DNA from: Hyphomonas atlantica corrig.
GTDB lineage: Bacteria > Pseudomonadota > Alphaproteobacteria > Caulobacterales > Hyphomonadaceae
Direction of reading: 5' to 3'
Assembly (NCBI RefSeq): GCF_000682715.1
Contig: NZ_AWFH01000062.1
Coordinates: forward strand, 62,001-126,000
Length of the DNA: 64,000 nucleotides
The notes under the pieces are model-generated. The model saw nothing but the letters and a program-made list of their open reading frames with translations. It was not told the DNA's origin and made no database searches. The position numbers and the translations under genes are program-made. Position 1 is the first letter of the stretch; each line of letters begins with the position of its first letter. Below, one piece after another: positions 36,176 to 44,817 of the stretch.

Positions 36176-37497
36176 CAGGCCAAGGCCTCCAAGTCCAACA
36201 CTTCGAGCAATGCCTCTCTTGCCACACGGCATTCGTCGGCAAACTTTGGATCCGCCAAATCGCCTGGCGCTAAACTGTCTCGATAGGTTTTCCGCACAAC
36301 TGCTTGCAATGCATCAATGGTGTCGTTGTCGAGAAGAACCCCTTGATGACACGCATCAATTTCGTCTTCCGTCATAACAACGCGCAGCCTCAGGCACGCT
36401 GGCCCTCCCCCATTACGCATGGATTGCCTGACGTCCGCGAACATCACCTTTCCGATGGGGCCATTTCCTTGGATAAGGGATTCGCAGTACCGGCGAGTAG
36501 AATCAATTTCCTCGGTCTCCGTCGGCGCGATCAGAACAAGCCTATCCTCCCCGGGCAGCTGCAGAAGCTGAGAGTTAAACAGATAGGCGCGTATGGCGTC
36601 CTCTATGGGAACGTCTGCTGAAGGAACCATGACTGGTTTGAGTTCAAACAGTCCATTGGACGCTTTGCGCACTTGCTCGAGTGTTCGGTTGGTGTCTTCA
36701 AAAGCGAGTTCATGAAAGAACAGTGTGTCTAGCGCGCCAACACAGACGACATCATTATGAAAAGCGCCTGCATCAATTGCTGCACGCGACTGACGCGCGA
36801 ACACCGTTCGATCGAGATCAAGGGTATGTGCACGGGCGACACTTTCGCTCGCGAGCCTCGTCTGCCTTGCGGGGTAGCCCACAGTGCTCTCTCCGGCCTC
36901 TCTTCCATAGACAAACAGCTCAACACCAGCGCCGCCATGATCTGCACAAAGCCGAACATGATTTGCTGCGCCTTCATCTGAAAAGTCTGCATGCATGGGC
37001 AATGCGCCGTGCACGGAAAAATATGCATCATCAGAAAATATGGAAATGAGGGTCGCTGTCGTGTCGGGATGCTCCTGTGAACGATGTAACATCGTCGACA
37101 AATTTGCAGTGGTGAAGTGAAGTCGACCGTCAGTCGTATCAGGCGATGGTGAGACTGTGGCAGCATTCGCGGTCCACATACTGGAGGCCGAGTAAGCTGC
37201 CTTCAGAAGGCGTGGAGCAGTCTTCGCCGCACGCTCGATGATGTTCGAATCAGAACCTGAAAACCCCGCGGAAACAAGCAAGTCGAAATTTGGTCTTGGT
37301 AACGGAGGCAAGACGCCTTGAATGAGCCCGCTGTTGACCAGCATTCTCATCTTCTCAAGTCCCTGCAGTGCTGCTTCCCTTGGGTTCGCAATATCCCCCG
37401 CATTGGCGGCGCTGGCCAAATTCCCATCGGACAGCCCCCCATAGTTATGGGAGGGACCAATCAGGCCGTCAAAGTTCACCTCATGCGCCACAATCAT
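36175..37497 (-). CDS. astB: N-succinylarginine dihydrolase
   Basis: A 440-residue AstB: NFDGLIGPSHNYGGLSDGN start, NAATVSPSPDTTDGRLHFT, AFHNDVVCVGAL (catalytic His) and MRNGGGPACLRLRVVM (catalytic Cys) are all present. It hydrolyses N-succinylarginine to N-succinylornithine, CO2 and two ammonia, the second step of the AST pathway. ATG at 37497 is the family start; a longer frame to 37581 is not family-like. It is 17 bases after astD and overlaps maiA by one base. Confidence 0.95.
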   Translation of the reverse strand: MIVAHEVNFDGLIGPSHNYGGLSDGNLASAANAGDIANPREAALQGLEKMRMLVNSGLIQGVLPPLPRPNFDLLVSAGFSGSDSNIIERAAKTAPRLLKAAYSASSMWTANAATVSPSPDTTDGRLHFTTANLSTMLHRSQEHPDTTATLISIFSDDAYFSVHGALPMHADFSDEGAANHVRLCADHGGAGVELFVYGREAGESTVGYPARQTRLASESVARAHTLDLDRTVFARQSRAAIDAGAFHNDVVCVGALDTLFFHELAFEDTNRTLEQVRKASNGLFELKPVMVPSADVPIEDAIRAYLFNSQLLQLPGEDRLVLIAPTETEEIDSTRRYCESLIQGNGPIGKVMFADVRQSMRNGGGPACLRLRVVMTEDEIDACHQGVLLDNDTIDALQAVVRKTYRDSLAPGDLADPKFADECRVAREALLEVLDLEALA

Positions 37498-37514
37498 CAC
37501 TCCAAGTTTGAGTT

Positions 37515-38969
37515 CTACTTTGGAAAACCCTGAGCTGTCATTCGCTCTGCTTTCGGAGCTACCTGGCTGGCCTGCGGCCATGCGCTGTAATCGGCAGCAT
37601 AGTATGCTCCAGGCCGAAAGTTTCCAGACAAGCCGGGCCCGCCGAATGGCATGGCGCCACTGGCACCAGCGGTGGGGCGATTTCGATTCAATATGCCTGC
37701 GCGCATTTCATTGTGCGCCTTGTCCCAAAGCGCGTCATCGTCACTCACCACCCCCCCCGACAATCCATAGCGTGTCGCATTGGCTCTCTGAATGGCGGTG
37801 TTGAAGTCAGGAACGCGGATGATTTGCATCAGTGGGCCAAACAACTCTTCATCCGGTATATCGGATGCATTTGTCACGTCCATGACCCCTGCGGTGACAA
37901 AGCCACCTCCGCGGTCCATTCGTTTGAGACGGCGCAAACTTTTACCGCCTAGTTTTGAAATCATGGTTTGAAACTCGATCGCGTTGGTTGCCGCTTGCTC
38001 CGAAACAAGCGGCCCCATGAAGATATTTTCTTCATTCCACGCACCAATTCTCAGCGCTTTGGCTCTTGCGACAATAGCCTCAATGACAGCATCCCCAAAG
38101 CTGCCCTCCGGCAAGATTACCCTGCGCGCGCATGAACAGCGCTGTCCTGTCGTGAGAAAAGCAGACTGCGCGGCTATATCAGCAGCCGCCTCCACATCTG
38201 CTGGCTCCCAGATGATCAAGGGATTATTCCCCCCCATTTCCAGCGCAAGTATCACTTCCGGGCGCCCAGCAAAATGCTTGTGGAAGAACACGCCGGTATT
38301 GGCAGAACCGGTAAATAACACTCCGTTTATGTTGGACTGAAGAAGAGCCGCACCCGTATCTCTGCCCCCATGAACAATGTTCATCACTCCGGGCGGCAAG
38401 CCTGCTGCGTCGAAGGCATCTGCCATAATAGAGGCTACGCCGGGAGCCAGTTCGGAAGGTTTGAACACACACACATTTCCTGCCAGCAGCGCAGGAACAA
38501 TGTGACCATTCGGAAGATGACCCGGAAAATTGAATGGACCGTAGACCGCCATCACTCCGTGAGGTCTATGTGTTAGATGCATTGATCCGAAAGCTGCATC
38601 CAGATCTTTGGTTCCAGCCCGTTCGTTCTGAGCCTTTATGGATACCGCAACTTTGCCGACCATTGTAGCAGCCTCGGCGCGCGATTCCCAAAGCGCCTTG
38701 CCCATATCCCGGCTGATTGCTTCTGCTATCTGGTCAGAGCGCGTCTCGAGTTCGCTGGCGTAGGCCTGCAGTATTCTGGTGCGCTCATTCTGCGGCACTC
38801 GAGACCAGCCGGCAAAAGCTACCTGAGCACTTTCGACGGCATCCTCTACGTCTTGTTTGTCAGCAGACGCACTGTCCCAAACGACATCCCCCGTCGCTGG
38901 GCAATAGTTTTGAAAGGGCAAACCATTGCCGGTGCGCCATTGTCCGTCAACAAGAACAGAATCTCTCAT
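37515..38969 (-). CDS. astD: N-succinylglutamate 5-semialdehyde dehydrogenase
   Basis: A 484-residue aldehyde dehydrogenase. GVMAVYGPFNFPGHLPNG and VFKPSELAPGVA form the NAD site, LALEMGGNNPLIIWEPADV holds the general-base glutamate and TTGQRCSCARRVI the catalytic cysteine. It oxidises N-succinylglutamate semialdehyde in the AST pathway. AAGGAGCT ahead of ATG at 38969 decides the start; six more in-frame residues upstream contain that ribosome site. The transaminase astC that makes its substrate is not in the operon. Confidence 0.93.
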   Translation of the reverse strand: MRDSVLVDGQWRTGNGLPFQNYCPATGDVVWDSASADKQDVEDAVESAQVAFAGWSRVPQNERTRILQAYASELETRSDQIAEAISRDMGKALWESRAEAATMVGKVAVSIKAQNERAGTKDLDAAFGSMHLTHRPHGVMAVYGPFNFPGHLPNGHIVPALLAGNVCVFKPSELAPGVASIMADAFDAAGLPPGVMNIVHGGRDTGAALLQSNINGVLFTGSANTGVFFHKHFAGRPEVILALEMGGNNPLIIWEPADVEAAADIAAQSAFLTTGQRCSCARRVILPEGSFGDAVIEAIVARAKALRIGAWNEENIFMGPLVSEQAATNAIEFQTMISKLGGKSLRRLKRMDRGGGFVTAGVMDVTNASDIPDEELFGPLMQIIRVPDFNTAIQRANATRYGLSGGVVSDDDALWDKAHNEMRAGILNRNRPTAGASGAMPFGGPGLSGNFRPGAYYAADYSAWPQASQVAPKAERMTAQGFPK

Positions 38970-38971
38970 AA

Positions 38972-40009
38972 TTAGCTCCTTACCCATACGCGGACGGTAG
39001 CTCCTGGCTTCAACTGCAGGCGATCAAACACGTCCTGGCTTGTCATCGCAGTATCTTGATCTCTCAACAGAATTTGCGCCTGGCTCACCCGGAAATCTGA
39101 CAATACGTCGGTTGAAATCAGTCCTTGCGAAAACTCGGTGTTTGACGCGTCATCAACGAGTTGGAGTTTTACGCGTTTGCTCTCGCGGATGGTGCGAAGG
39201 TGGCGTCTCTGCACCGCGACAAGTGGTCCGCCATCAAAAATGTCGACCGTTCTATCGAACTCGAACCCTTCCCATTGCAGGAGCTTGTACGCACCTACAC
39301 CATCAGAATGGCATCGTCCGATCACTTCTCGAGCCTCAGGTGGCAGAAGATCAACGTAAATCGGATACTTCGGCATCAAGTCGCAGATAAACTGATTGTC
39401 GGTTGTTGCCGACAGCTTGTCGGCTTCGTCAAAGTCCATCCGGAAAAAGTGGCGACCAAGGCACTCCCAAAATGGTGACACACCCTTCTGATCAATCACT
39501 CCGCGAAGTTCAGCCAAAACCTTTTCGCCAAACCGGTCCGGATCAGTCGCCATAAGAAGATAGCGTGATTGGGCGGCAAGTCGTCCCGCTCCCCCTCCGC
39601 GATGGTTGGCTTTAAGAAAAAGCGTTCCAACTTCTGTGTACCCAACGTACTCGTTGGTAAGAACCAACGCGTCCATGTCGAACCGCATGTTGCCAGCAGC
39701 GTGGCTCGCCTGAGATAATGTAATAATACGATAATTGAAGAATGGGTGATCTATCCCCGTACCCGCTTTGACCGCAGAACAGCCAACGACTTCCCCCGTC
39801 GACGTGTCCTCCATCATAAGCAGGTATTTGCCATACTCGATCCGTTCAAGTTGACCGCGAAACGCCTTTTCCGATTTCTCCAGGCGCTCTCTCAATATTT
39901 CTTCATCAACCGGCAAGCTAGTGAAACCGGCGCCAGATAATTCAGCGAGCTCCATCAACGCGGGAAAATCATCCAGTCGAGACGGTCGCATGATGTAAGG
40001 GCCGGACAT
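38972..40009 (-). CDS. astA: Arginine N-succinyltransferase
   Basis: A 345-residue AstA. YIMRPSRLDDFPALMELAE, TLSQASHAAGNMRFDMDALV, GYTEVGTLFLKANHRGGGAGRLAA, GRHFFRMDFDEADKLSA and LLPPEAREVIGRCH are characteristic. It transfers succinyl from succinyl-CoA to the alpha-amino group of arginine, starting AST degradation. It ends two bases before the astD start and begins four bases after the M20 gene, so the operon order is M20-astA-astD-astB-maiA. Confidence 0.95.
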   Translation of the reverse strand: MSGPYIMRPSRLDDFPALMELAELSGAGFTSLPVDEEILRERLEKSEKAFRGQLERIEYGKYLLMMEDTSTGEVVGCSAVKAGTGIDHPFFNYRIITLSQASHAAGNMRFDMDALVLTNEYVGYTEVGTLFLKANHRGGGAGRLAAQSRYLLMATDPDRFGEKVLAELRGVIDQKGVSPFWECLGRHFFRMDFDEADKLSATTDNQFICDLMPKYPIYVDLLPPEAREVIGRCHSDGVGAYKLLQWEGFEFDRTVDIFDGGPLVAVQRRHLRTIRESKRVKLQLVDDASNTEFSQGLISTDVLSDFRVSQAQILLRDQDTAMTSQDVFDRLQLKPGATVRVWVRS

Positions 40010-40012
40010 ATT

Positions 40013-41272
40013 CTATTGCCCCATCAAGGACTTGATATTGCGGGCGTCCATTCGGCCATCCGCCAATCTATTTAGGAGCAACGCTGACAGGGTGGCACGC
40101 TCCGAAAAGCTTTCTGTAATGACGAATTCTTCATTGGAATGAATCCGTCCACCGCGCACTCCGAGTGTGTCGACATTCGGAACACCTGCGGCGAAGATAT
40201 TGTTTCCTTCACATACGCCGCCCGTGTCCACAAATTCCAGATCCAAACCAATCGCCTGCCCGGTTGCGTGCACCGCATCAAACAATGCCTGCTGTGCAGC
40301 GTTTCGTGGCTTGGGTGGACGGTAAAACCCGCCATGCATATGGCCGTGGATGCCGTCGCGAGAAGCCGCCCGGTCGTAAAGCTTGCGGATCTCTTCCGTG
40401 GCCCAAGCAGCGCTTTCAGCGTCGGGTGCGCGCGCGCCAAACCTCACAATTGCCAGATCGGGTACTATGTTTACTGCTGACCCGCCGTCTATTGAGCCAA
40501 CATTTACGGTGACGCCATCCCGCTTACCGTTTAACGCCTCAAGGCCTAGAACAAGCTCGGCGGCAGCTTCGATCGCGCTCCGCCCCTCATCCTTGGCTCG
40601 CCCGGCATGAGCAGCTTTCCCGTGCAGCACGATGTCGAATACAGCGGAGCCTTTCCGGCCACCTGACATTGCACCTGTCTCCATGGCCGGCTCGTATGTC
40701 ATTCCGATCATCGCGCCGGACTGGGCTGCACGAGTCAGATATTCTGCGCTGGCAAAGTTCCCTATCTCTTCGTCTGGCGTAAGGACAATCTGATAACCTA
40801 GACGATCCCGAAGTGGTCCGGCTTCAAAAGTCTTCAGCGCCTCGAGCATGACACAAAGGCCACCCTTCATGTCAGCAAGCCCAGGACCGTTGAGGCGTCC
40901 GTCGCCGATATCCGTCACACCCTCAAAAGTTCCCTTCGGGAAGACGGTGTCATAATGACCCGAGAGGATAATCTGAACCGCTGCCCGAGGTCGTCCAGTG
41001 ACCAGAATCACCGGCCCCGTCTGTTGAATCTCGGTTTTGCCGGAATCTGTAACAGCCTCGAAGCCATTCGTCTGGATCAATTCGACGTCAGCTTGCAGCT
41101 CAGAAAATGCATCTGCGAGAACCGGAGCAAATTGCTTCAGTCCCTCAGTGTTCCAGCTGCCTGTATTGATATCCGACCACTCGCAAGTGCGATTGATCAT
41201 GTCCTGACTGACACTGGCGAGACGCTCACGCGCCGCCTCATCGTCTCGGCTAAGAGTGTTCATTGTATCCAT
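40013..41272 (-). CDS. M20 family hydrolase of the arginine-degradation operon (possible desuccinylase)
   Basis: A 419-residue M20 metallopeptidase-fold enzyme. IILSGHYDTVFPKG holds the first metal histidine and aspartate, GPGLADMKGGL the bridging aspartate, VLTPDEEIGNF the catalytic glutamate pair, and GGVCEGNNIFAAGVPNVDTLGVRGGRIHSNEEF the last ligands in two blocks. The AST pathway ends with AstE, which removes succinate from succinylglutamate; no AstE (M14-type) gene is present, and DapE shows that M20 enzymes can desuccinylate. Assignment to that step is inference. First gene of the operon. ATG at 41272 with AAGGGA is preferred to the one at 41263. Confidence 0.82.
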   Translation of the reverse strand: MDTMNTLSRDDEAARERLASVSQDMINRTCEWSDINTGSWNTEGLKQFAPVLADAFSELQADVELIQTNGFEAVTDSGKTEIQQTGPVILVTGRPRAAVQIILSGHYDTVFPKGTFEGVTDIGDGRLNGPGLADMKGGLCVMLEALKTFEAGPLRDRLGYQIVLTPDEEIGNFASAEYLTRAAQSGAMIGMTYEPAMETGAMSGGRKGSAVFDIVLHGKAAHAGRAKDEGRSAIEAAAELVLGLEALNGKRDGVTVNVGSIDGGSAVNIVPDLAIVRFGARAPDAESAAWATEEIRKLYDRAASRDGIHGHMHGGFYRPPKPRNAAQQALFDAVHATGQAIGLDLEFVDTGGVCEGNNIFAAGVPNVDTLGVRGGRIHSNEEFVITESFSERATLSALLLNRLADGRMDARNIKSLMGQ

Positions 41273-41327
41273 AGTTCCCTTGGTTTCACAGGAAACTAGA
41301 GTGGGCAAGAGCTCTGAACACGCTCGC

Positions 41328-41362
41328 AAACAAAAACGGCCCGGCAGATATCGCCGGGCCGT
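41328..41362 (-). terminator. Rho-independent terminator after the OmpA-like gene
   Basis: ACGGCCCGGC (41336-41345) and GCCGGGCCGT (41353-41362) form a perfect 10-bp stem with AGATATC in the loop, followed on the minus strand by TTTTGTTTG. It ends 55 bases before the M20 start, so that gap must carry the arginine-operon promoter. Confidence 0.92.
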
Positions 41363-41383
41363 CTTCAAGCATATGGTCAGCAA

Positions 41384-42562
41384 TTACTGAACAGTGATCA
41401 CAACTTCCGAACGGCGGTTCAGAGGCTCACGAACACCGTCGCGTGTCGCTTTGGCCAGATCCGTTTCACCTTTTGCTTCCTCGGTGATGATTGAGGAATC
41501 AATGCCACGGGATGCAAGAGCGCTGGCAACGACGTTTGCGCGACGCTGAGACAGACGCTGGTTGTAGGCACTCGCACCGGAAGTATCGGTGTGGCCAGCA
41601 ATAGATACCGTGTTCGGAGCACAACCTGCTTCGCCATTGATGTTGGCAACAGCCTGATCAATCACAGCAGCAGCCTGGCTGGTGAGGTCCGCGCGATCCC
41701 ACTCGAAGTACACCACGAATTCCTGGTTGAGGCTTGAGCACACAACTTCCGGAGCATCCGTCGTCGTCGTTGGAGGTGGCGGCGGAGGTGGTGGTGGTGG
41801 CGGCGGCGGTGGCGGAGGTGGCGGAGGAGGCGGCGGCGGCGGAGGCGGTGGCGGCGGAGGCGTCGCACCGAAGTTCAGCCGCAGACCGACTGTCGCCAGA
41901 TGAGCTGTGTAGTCAGCGTCATAGTTCGTGCCACCGTTGTAGCCACCGAATTCGAGGTCTTCGGCAACTTTGTAGCGGTAGCCAAGGTCAAGCGTCAGCT
42001 TTTCGGAAACTTTGTAACCGAGCCCCAGCAGGCCCTGGTAAGCAAAGCCAGTGTCGCTATCACCAAAGCCGTTCGCAGCGGAAACATCCGTACCGTTTGT
42101 GAAAACGAGGTTGTTCGCCTTGGCGTTTGCGCGAAGGACACCAACACCCAAACCAACGTATGGCTGGAGCGCACCCTCACGGTTGAAATCGTAAATACCA
42201 TTGAACATCAGTTCCATGGTCTGCAGGTTGCCTGCAGCAGCTGGGAAAGCACCAGCTGGCGCACCATTGTAAGATGCAGCCGGAACGCTGAGCTCGGCAT
42301 CGCCGTAACCGCCCACGCCTTCGAGGCGGAAGCCGTTGTCAAAGCCATAACCCAAACCCAGGTCGAAACCGATCATGTCATCTGGATCGGATTCGCCACC
42401 CATGGTGCCGATCACGTCCTGTTCAGCAGGATCGTGGTCAAGCTTACCATCGAAACCGTAAGTCGCGTCGGCGCGGGCGTACCACCCGTCCTCAGCGTGG
42501 GCAACAAAGCCAGCAGACGCAAATGCGGCCGCGGCTGTCGCGCACATAAGAGTTTTCTTCAT
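41384..42562 (-). CDS. OmpA-family outer membrane protein with a polyproline linker
   Basis: A 392-residue porin-like protein. A signal peptide (ATAAAAFASAGFVAHAED) ends near residue 24; residues 25-234 form a small OMP_b-brl barrel with many aromatic beta-strand ends (VGLGVGVLRA, LDLGYRYKV, HLATVGLRLNF). A run of 30 prolines (235-264) and TTTT leads into an OmpA-C peptidoglycan-binding domain (about 272-392): VYFEWDRADLTS, SIAGHTDTSGASAYNQRLSQRRANVV, NRRSEVVI. It should tie the outer membrane to murein. ATG at 42562 with AGGGGA is chosen over a TTG two codons earlier. Own terminator; a hairpin lies in its leader. Confidence 0.9.
   Translation of the reverse strand: MKKTLMCATAAAAFASAGFVAHAEDGWYARADATYGFDGKLDHDPAEQDVIGTMGGESDPDDMIGFDLGLGYGFDNGFRLEGVGGYGDAELSVPAASYNGAPAGAFPAAAGNLQTMELMFNGIYDFNREGALQPYVGLGVGVLRANAKANNLVFTNGTDVSAANGFGDSDTGFAYQGLLGLGYKVSEKLTLDLGYRYKVAEDLEFGGYNGGTNYDADYTAHLATVGLRLNFGATPPPPPPPPPPPPPPPPPPPPPPPPPPPPPPTTTTDAPEVVCSSLNQEFVVYFEWDRADLTSQAAAVIDQAVANINGEAGCAPNTVSIAGHTDTSGASAYNQRLSQRRANVVASALASRGIDSSIITEEAKGETDLAKATRDGVREPLNRRSEVVITVQ
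41771..41860 (-). repeat. Polyproline tract (30 consecutive proline codons)
   Basis: Ninety bases encode 30 prolines in the linker of the OmpA-like protein. CCG, CCA and CCT codons are mixed irregularly, so the stretch is repetitive as protein but only partly as DNA; on the plus strand it appears as a G-rich track. Such tracts make ribosomes depend on EF-P and can change length by slippage. Confidence 0.95.
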
Positions 42563-42614
42563 ACTCAATCCCCTTTTGTGTGCCGAATGACGGGATTGTC
42601 CTCGGCCGCAGGTT

Positions 42615-42636
42615 CATACGGGTCAAAACCCGAATG
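42615..42636 (-). promoter_or_regulatory. Hairpin in the leader of the OmpA-like gene
   Basis: CATACGGGT (42615-42623) and ACCCGAATG (42628-42636) pair over 9 positions with one mismatch and a CAAA loop, about 53 bases before the start codon. It could be a 5' stabilising hairpin of the kind known for ompA mRNA in enterics; there is no sequence relation to that element. Confidence 0.4.
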
Positions 42637-42814
42637 GTTCCTGAATAAACATATTTAGCCTGTACGGCGAGCCCTATTAAGGACGACGTGCATTTCAATC
42701 ACGCCATTTTTATTCACCGCTGCTCATTTGCAACATATTATTGCGCGGATGTCACAAATATTTGAGAGAATTTTCCTCGGGATAACAACGCGCCCTGCAG
42801 TGGATGGAGGAAAA

Positions 42815-42891
42815 TGGTACCGCCTCCCCGGTTCGAACGGGGGACCTCTAGATCCACAATCTAGCGCTCTAACCGACTGAGCTAAGGCGGC
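42815..42891 (-). tRNA. tRNA-His (anticodon GTG), alphaproteobacterial type
   Basis: A 77-base tRNA read on the minus strand with encoded CCA. The acceptor GCCGCCT (from 42891) pairs with AGGCGGT, giving a G1:U72 pair; the discriminator base is A73. The anticodon stem CTAGA/TCTAG encloses TTGTGGA, anticodon GTG. Most bacterial tRNA-His have G-1 opposite C73; here the base before G1 is T and position 73 is A, as known for a group of alphaproteobacteria. Confidence 0.95.
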
Positions 42892-42895
42892 ACGA

Positions 42896-42915
42896 TGAGC
42901 GGGAAATACCGCTCA
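42896..42915. other. Short hairpin between tRNA-His and nusG
   Basis: TGAGCGG (42896-42902) and CCGCTCA (42909-42915) form a perfect 7-bp stem around GAAATA. It lies just past the nusG side and 5 bases before the tRNA 5' end. No U-run follows on the minus strand, so it is not a typical terminator; it may mark an RNA processing point. Confidence 0.4.
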
Positions 42916-42978
42916 ATTTGCTAGGTTTCAAGCGAAACCCGGAAGACCAACTGCGCTTCCCATGATTCGAACTCGAAA

Positions 42979-43521
42979 TCAGAGTTTGGCGACCTGTTCG
43001 AATTCCAGATCGACTGGTGTTCCGCGACCAAAAATGGAAACGGTAACTTTCAGACGACCATTCTCTTCATCGATCTCTTCGACCGAGCCTTCAAAGCCTT
43101 GGAATGGGCCATCATTGACCTGAACCTGCTCACCAATTTCGAAGGAAATCTGTGGGCGAGGACGTTCTGCAGCCGAATCGGTGGACGTGCCGAGAATCCG
43201 ATCAACTTCCTTTTGGCGCACTGGAAGCGGTTTCTTGCCACCCTCTGCGCCCAGGAACCCAGAAACTTTCGGCGTATCTTTGACGAGGTGGTAGACATCA
43301 TCCGTCATCACAGCCTTCATCAACACATATCCAGGGAAGTACCGACGTTCGACGGTTTTCTTTTTGCCGCGAGCGACTTCAACGACTTCTTCGGTCGGCA
43401 CCTGCATATCTTCAATGAGGTCTGCCAGTCCCTTCCGCTCAGCCTGCTCGAGAATTGTCGATGCGACCTTCTTCTCGAAGTTGGAATAAGCGTGGACGAT
43501 GTACCATTTGGCTTCAGCCAT
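42979..43521 (-). CDS. nusG: Transcription termination/antitermination protein NusG
   Basis: A 180-residue NusG: WYIVHAYSNFEKKVA, PTEEVVEVARGKKKTVERRYFPGYVLM in two blocks of the NGN domain, and a C-terminal KOW domain with IGEQVQVNDGPFQGFEGSVEEID. It binds RNA polymerase to aid elongation and links to Rho or ribosomal S10. secE-nusG linkage is universal in bacteria; rplK would normally follow but here tRNA-His follows instead on the same strand, so the L11 genes lie elsewhere. Confidence 0.97.
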   Translation of the reverse strand: MAEAKWYIVHAYSNFEKKVASTILEQAERKGLADLIEDMQVPTEEVVEVARGKKKTVERRYFPGYVLMKAVMTDDVYHLVKDTPKVSGFLGAEGGKKPLPVRQKEVDRILGTSTDSAAERPRPQISFEIGEQVQVNDGPFQGFEGSVEEIDEENGRLKVTVSIFGRGTPVDLEFEQVAKL

Positions 43522-43565
43522 GAGGCCTGCGCGCTCCTTAGTAATTGTTTGACGAACCGCCTGAC

Positions 43566-43775
43566 TCAGAGGCCCGTGATCGCCTTTACGACGAGATTAA
43601 TGACGAAATCCGCAAAGAATAGGAAAAGCGCAATCAGAATAGACATAATCACGACGAAAATTGTCGCTTGGATGGTTTCTTGACGGGACGTCCACGTCAC
43701 CTTGTTCCCTTCGGCACGAACCTGCCGAAAGAAGGTAATGGGTCCTACGCGTTTCTTTTTCGCTTTATCGGCCAT
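43566..43775 (-). CDS. secE: Preprotein translocase subunit SecE
   Basis: A 69-residue short-type SecE with one membrane helix. RVGPITFFRQVRAEGNKVTWTSRQE is the conserved amphipathic cytoplasmic region (shown in two parts as FFRQVRAE and KVTWTSRQE), followed by TIFVVIMSILIALFLFFADFVI. It stabilises SecY in the inner-membrane translocon. Lies 44 bases upstream of nusG; promoter presumably in the 120 bases before it. Confidence 0.95.
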   Translation of the reverse strand: MADKAKKKRVGPITFFRQVRAEGNKVTWTSRQETIQATIFVVIMSILIALFLFFADFVINLVVKAITGL

Positions 43776-43898
43776 TCCGACTCTCTCTTGAAAAGCGGGG
43801 AGTTAGCGGTTTTGGGCCGCCACGTCCACGGTTAAGTGCACTCTAGGTTTCGTCAAGCGTAGGTGGGAACTGTTATGAATCCCGCAAGTGGGCACTTC

Positions 43899-44783
43899 TC
43901 ACTCCCTTGCCTTGCCGAATTCTCTGGGTGGCAGTCCCGGGACATCCACTCGAACGGCGAATAGACTGCCCGACAATGGCCGCGAATCAAGTTGCGGAAA
44001 CGACATGCCCGCACGTGCTGTCGTGATGAAAAGCGTTTTCAAATCCTCATCACCAAACGTCAGGCTTGTAGGACGCGGCGCTGCCAAGGTGATCGTTCGG
44101 TCAATCTCCCCATCTGGGGTTAGGCGAACAATCCGAGAGGCATCCCATAGACACGTCCAAAGACACCCTTCTGAATCGACAGCTGACCCGTCAGGATAGC
44201 CTGATAACTCAAACGTGTTTGCCAGCACCTTCCGATCGGTGACCTTCCCGGTCCCTATTTCATGCTGGAATGAAAGAACTTCCTGCTCCACCGAATCACA
44301 CGTGTAGAAAACGGATCCATCAGGTGAAAACTGGAAGGTATTGGTGATCATCACTGAGGGTAGTCTCAGGGGCTCAAGTTTCCCATCAGATGTGTATCTG
44401 TAGTAATTGCCCTGAGCCACCTTTTGAGCATCGTCCATTGTTCCGAACCAGAAAGATCCATCTGGCGCGATACCGCCATCATTCGTTCGATTGGAGATGG
44501 GCTCGGCATCAAGTGTTCGCAGGCGCTCATAGGCTTCGGTAGCCGGGTCATAGATGCCAATTTCCCGCTCACCCGCCATCAGAATGTTGCCGTCGAAGAG
44601 TGCAAGCGTACTCGCCCGAATGGGCAAATCGTAACGACGGGTGTTTCCCGTCCGCGGATTGTAGCGATGCAGTTTTGCCCTTTTGATGTCCACCCACCAA
44701 AGAAATCCTTCAGAGGGGCTCCACAACGGTCCTTCGCCGAGCGTACAGCCCGTTGGCGCAACACATTCCGGCGTCATGAACAT
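43899..44783 (-). CDS. SMP-30/gluconolactonase family protein
   Basis: A 294-residue six-bladed beta-propeller. GCTLGEGPLWSPSEG holds the metal-binding Glu, SNRTNDGGIAPDGSFWFGTM the Asn and Asp, and LSGYPDGSAVDSEGCLWTCLWDAS another metal Asp; these match calcium-dependent sugar lactonases. It likely opens aldonolactones in a non-phosphorylated sugar route. Two ATGs (44783, 44777) fit; 44783 follows GAGGTTG. No signal peptide, so cytoplasmic. It is 34 bases downstream of the DgoK-like gene, which suggests a small sugar-acid operon, but no dehydratase or aldolase is nearby. Confidence 0.85.
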   Translation of the reverse strand: MFMTPECVAPTGCTLGEGPLWSPSEGFLWWVDIKRAKLHRYNPRTGNTRRYDLPIRASTLALFDGNILMAGEREIGIYDPATEAYERLRTLDAEPISNRTNDGGIAPDGSFWFGTMDDAQKVAQGNYYRYTSDGKLEPLRLPSVMITNTFQFSPDGSVFYTCDSVEQEVLSFQHEIGTGKVTDRKVLANTFELSGYPDGSAVDSEGCLWTCLWDASRIVRLTPDGEIDRTITLAAPRPTSLTFGDEDLKTLFITTARAGMSFPQLDSRPLSGSLFAVRVDVPGLPPREFGKARE

Positions 44784-44817
44784 GCTAGAACAACCTCGAT
44801 ACAATAGATCAGTTCAT

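Noticed and set aside
41734-42102. Long plus-strand frames with poly-Gly or Val/Ala runs opposite the OmpA-like gene
   Set aside because: They are the complement of the polyproline codons and lie antisense to a clearly real protein.
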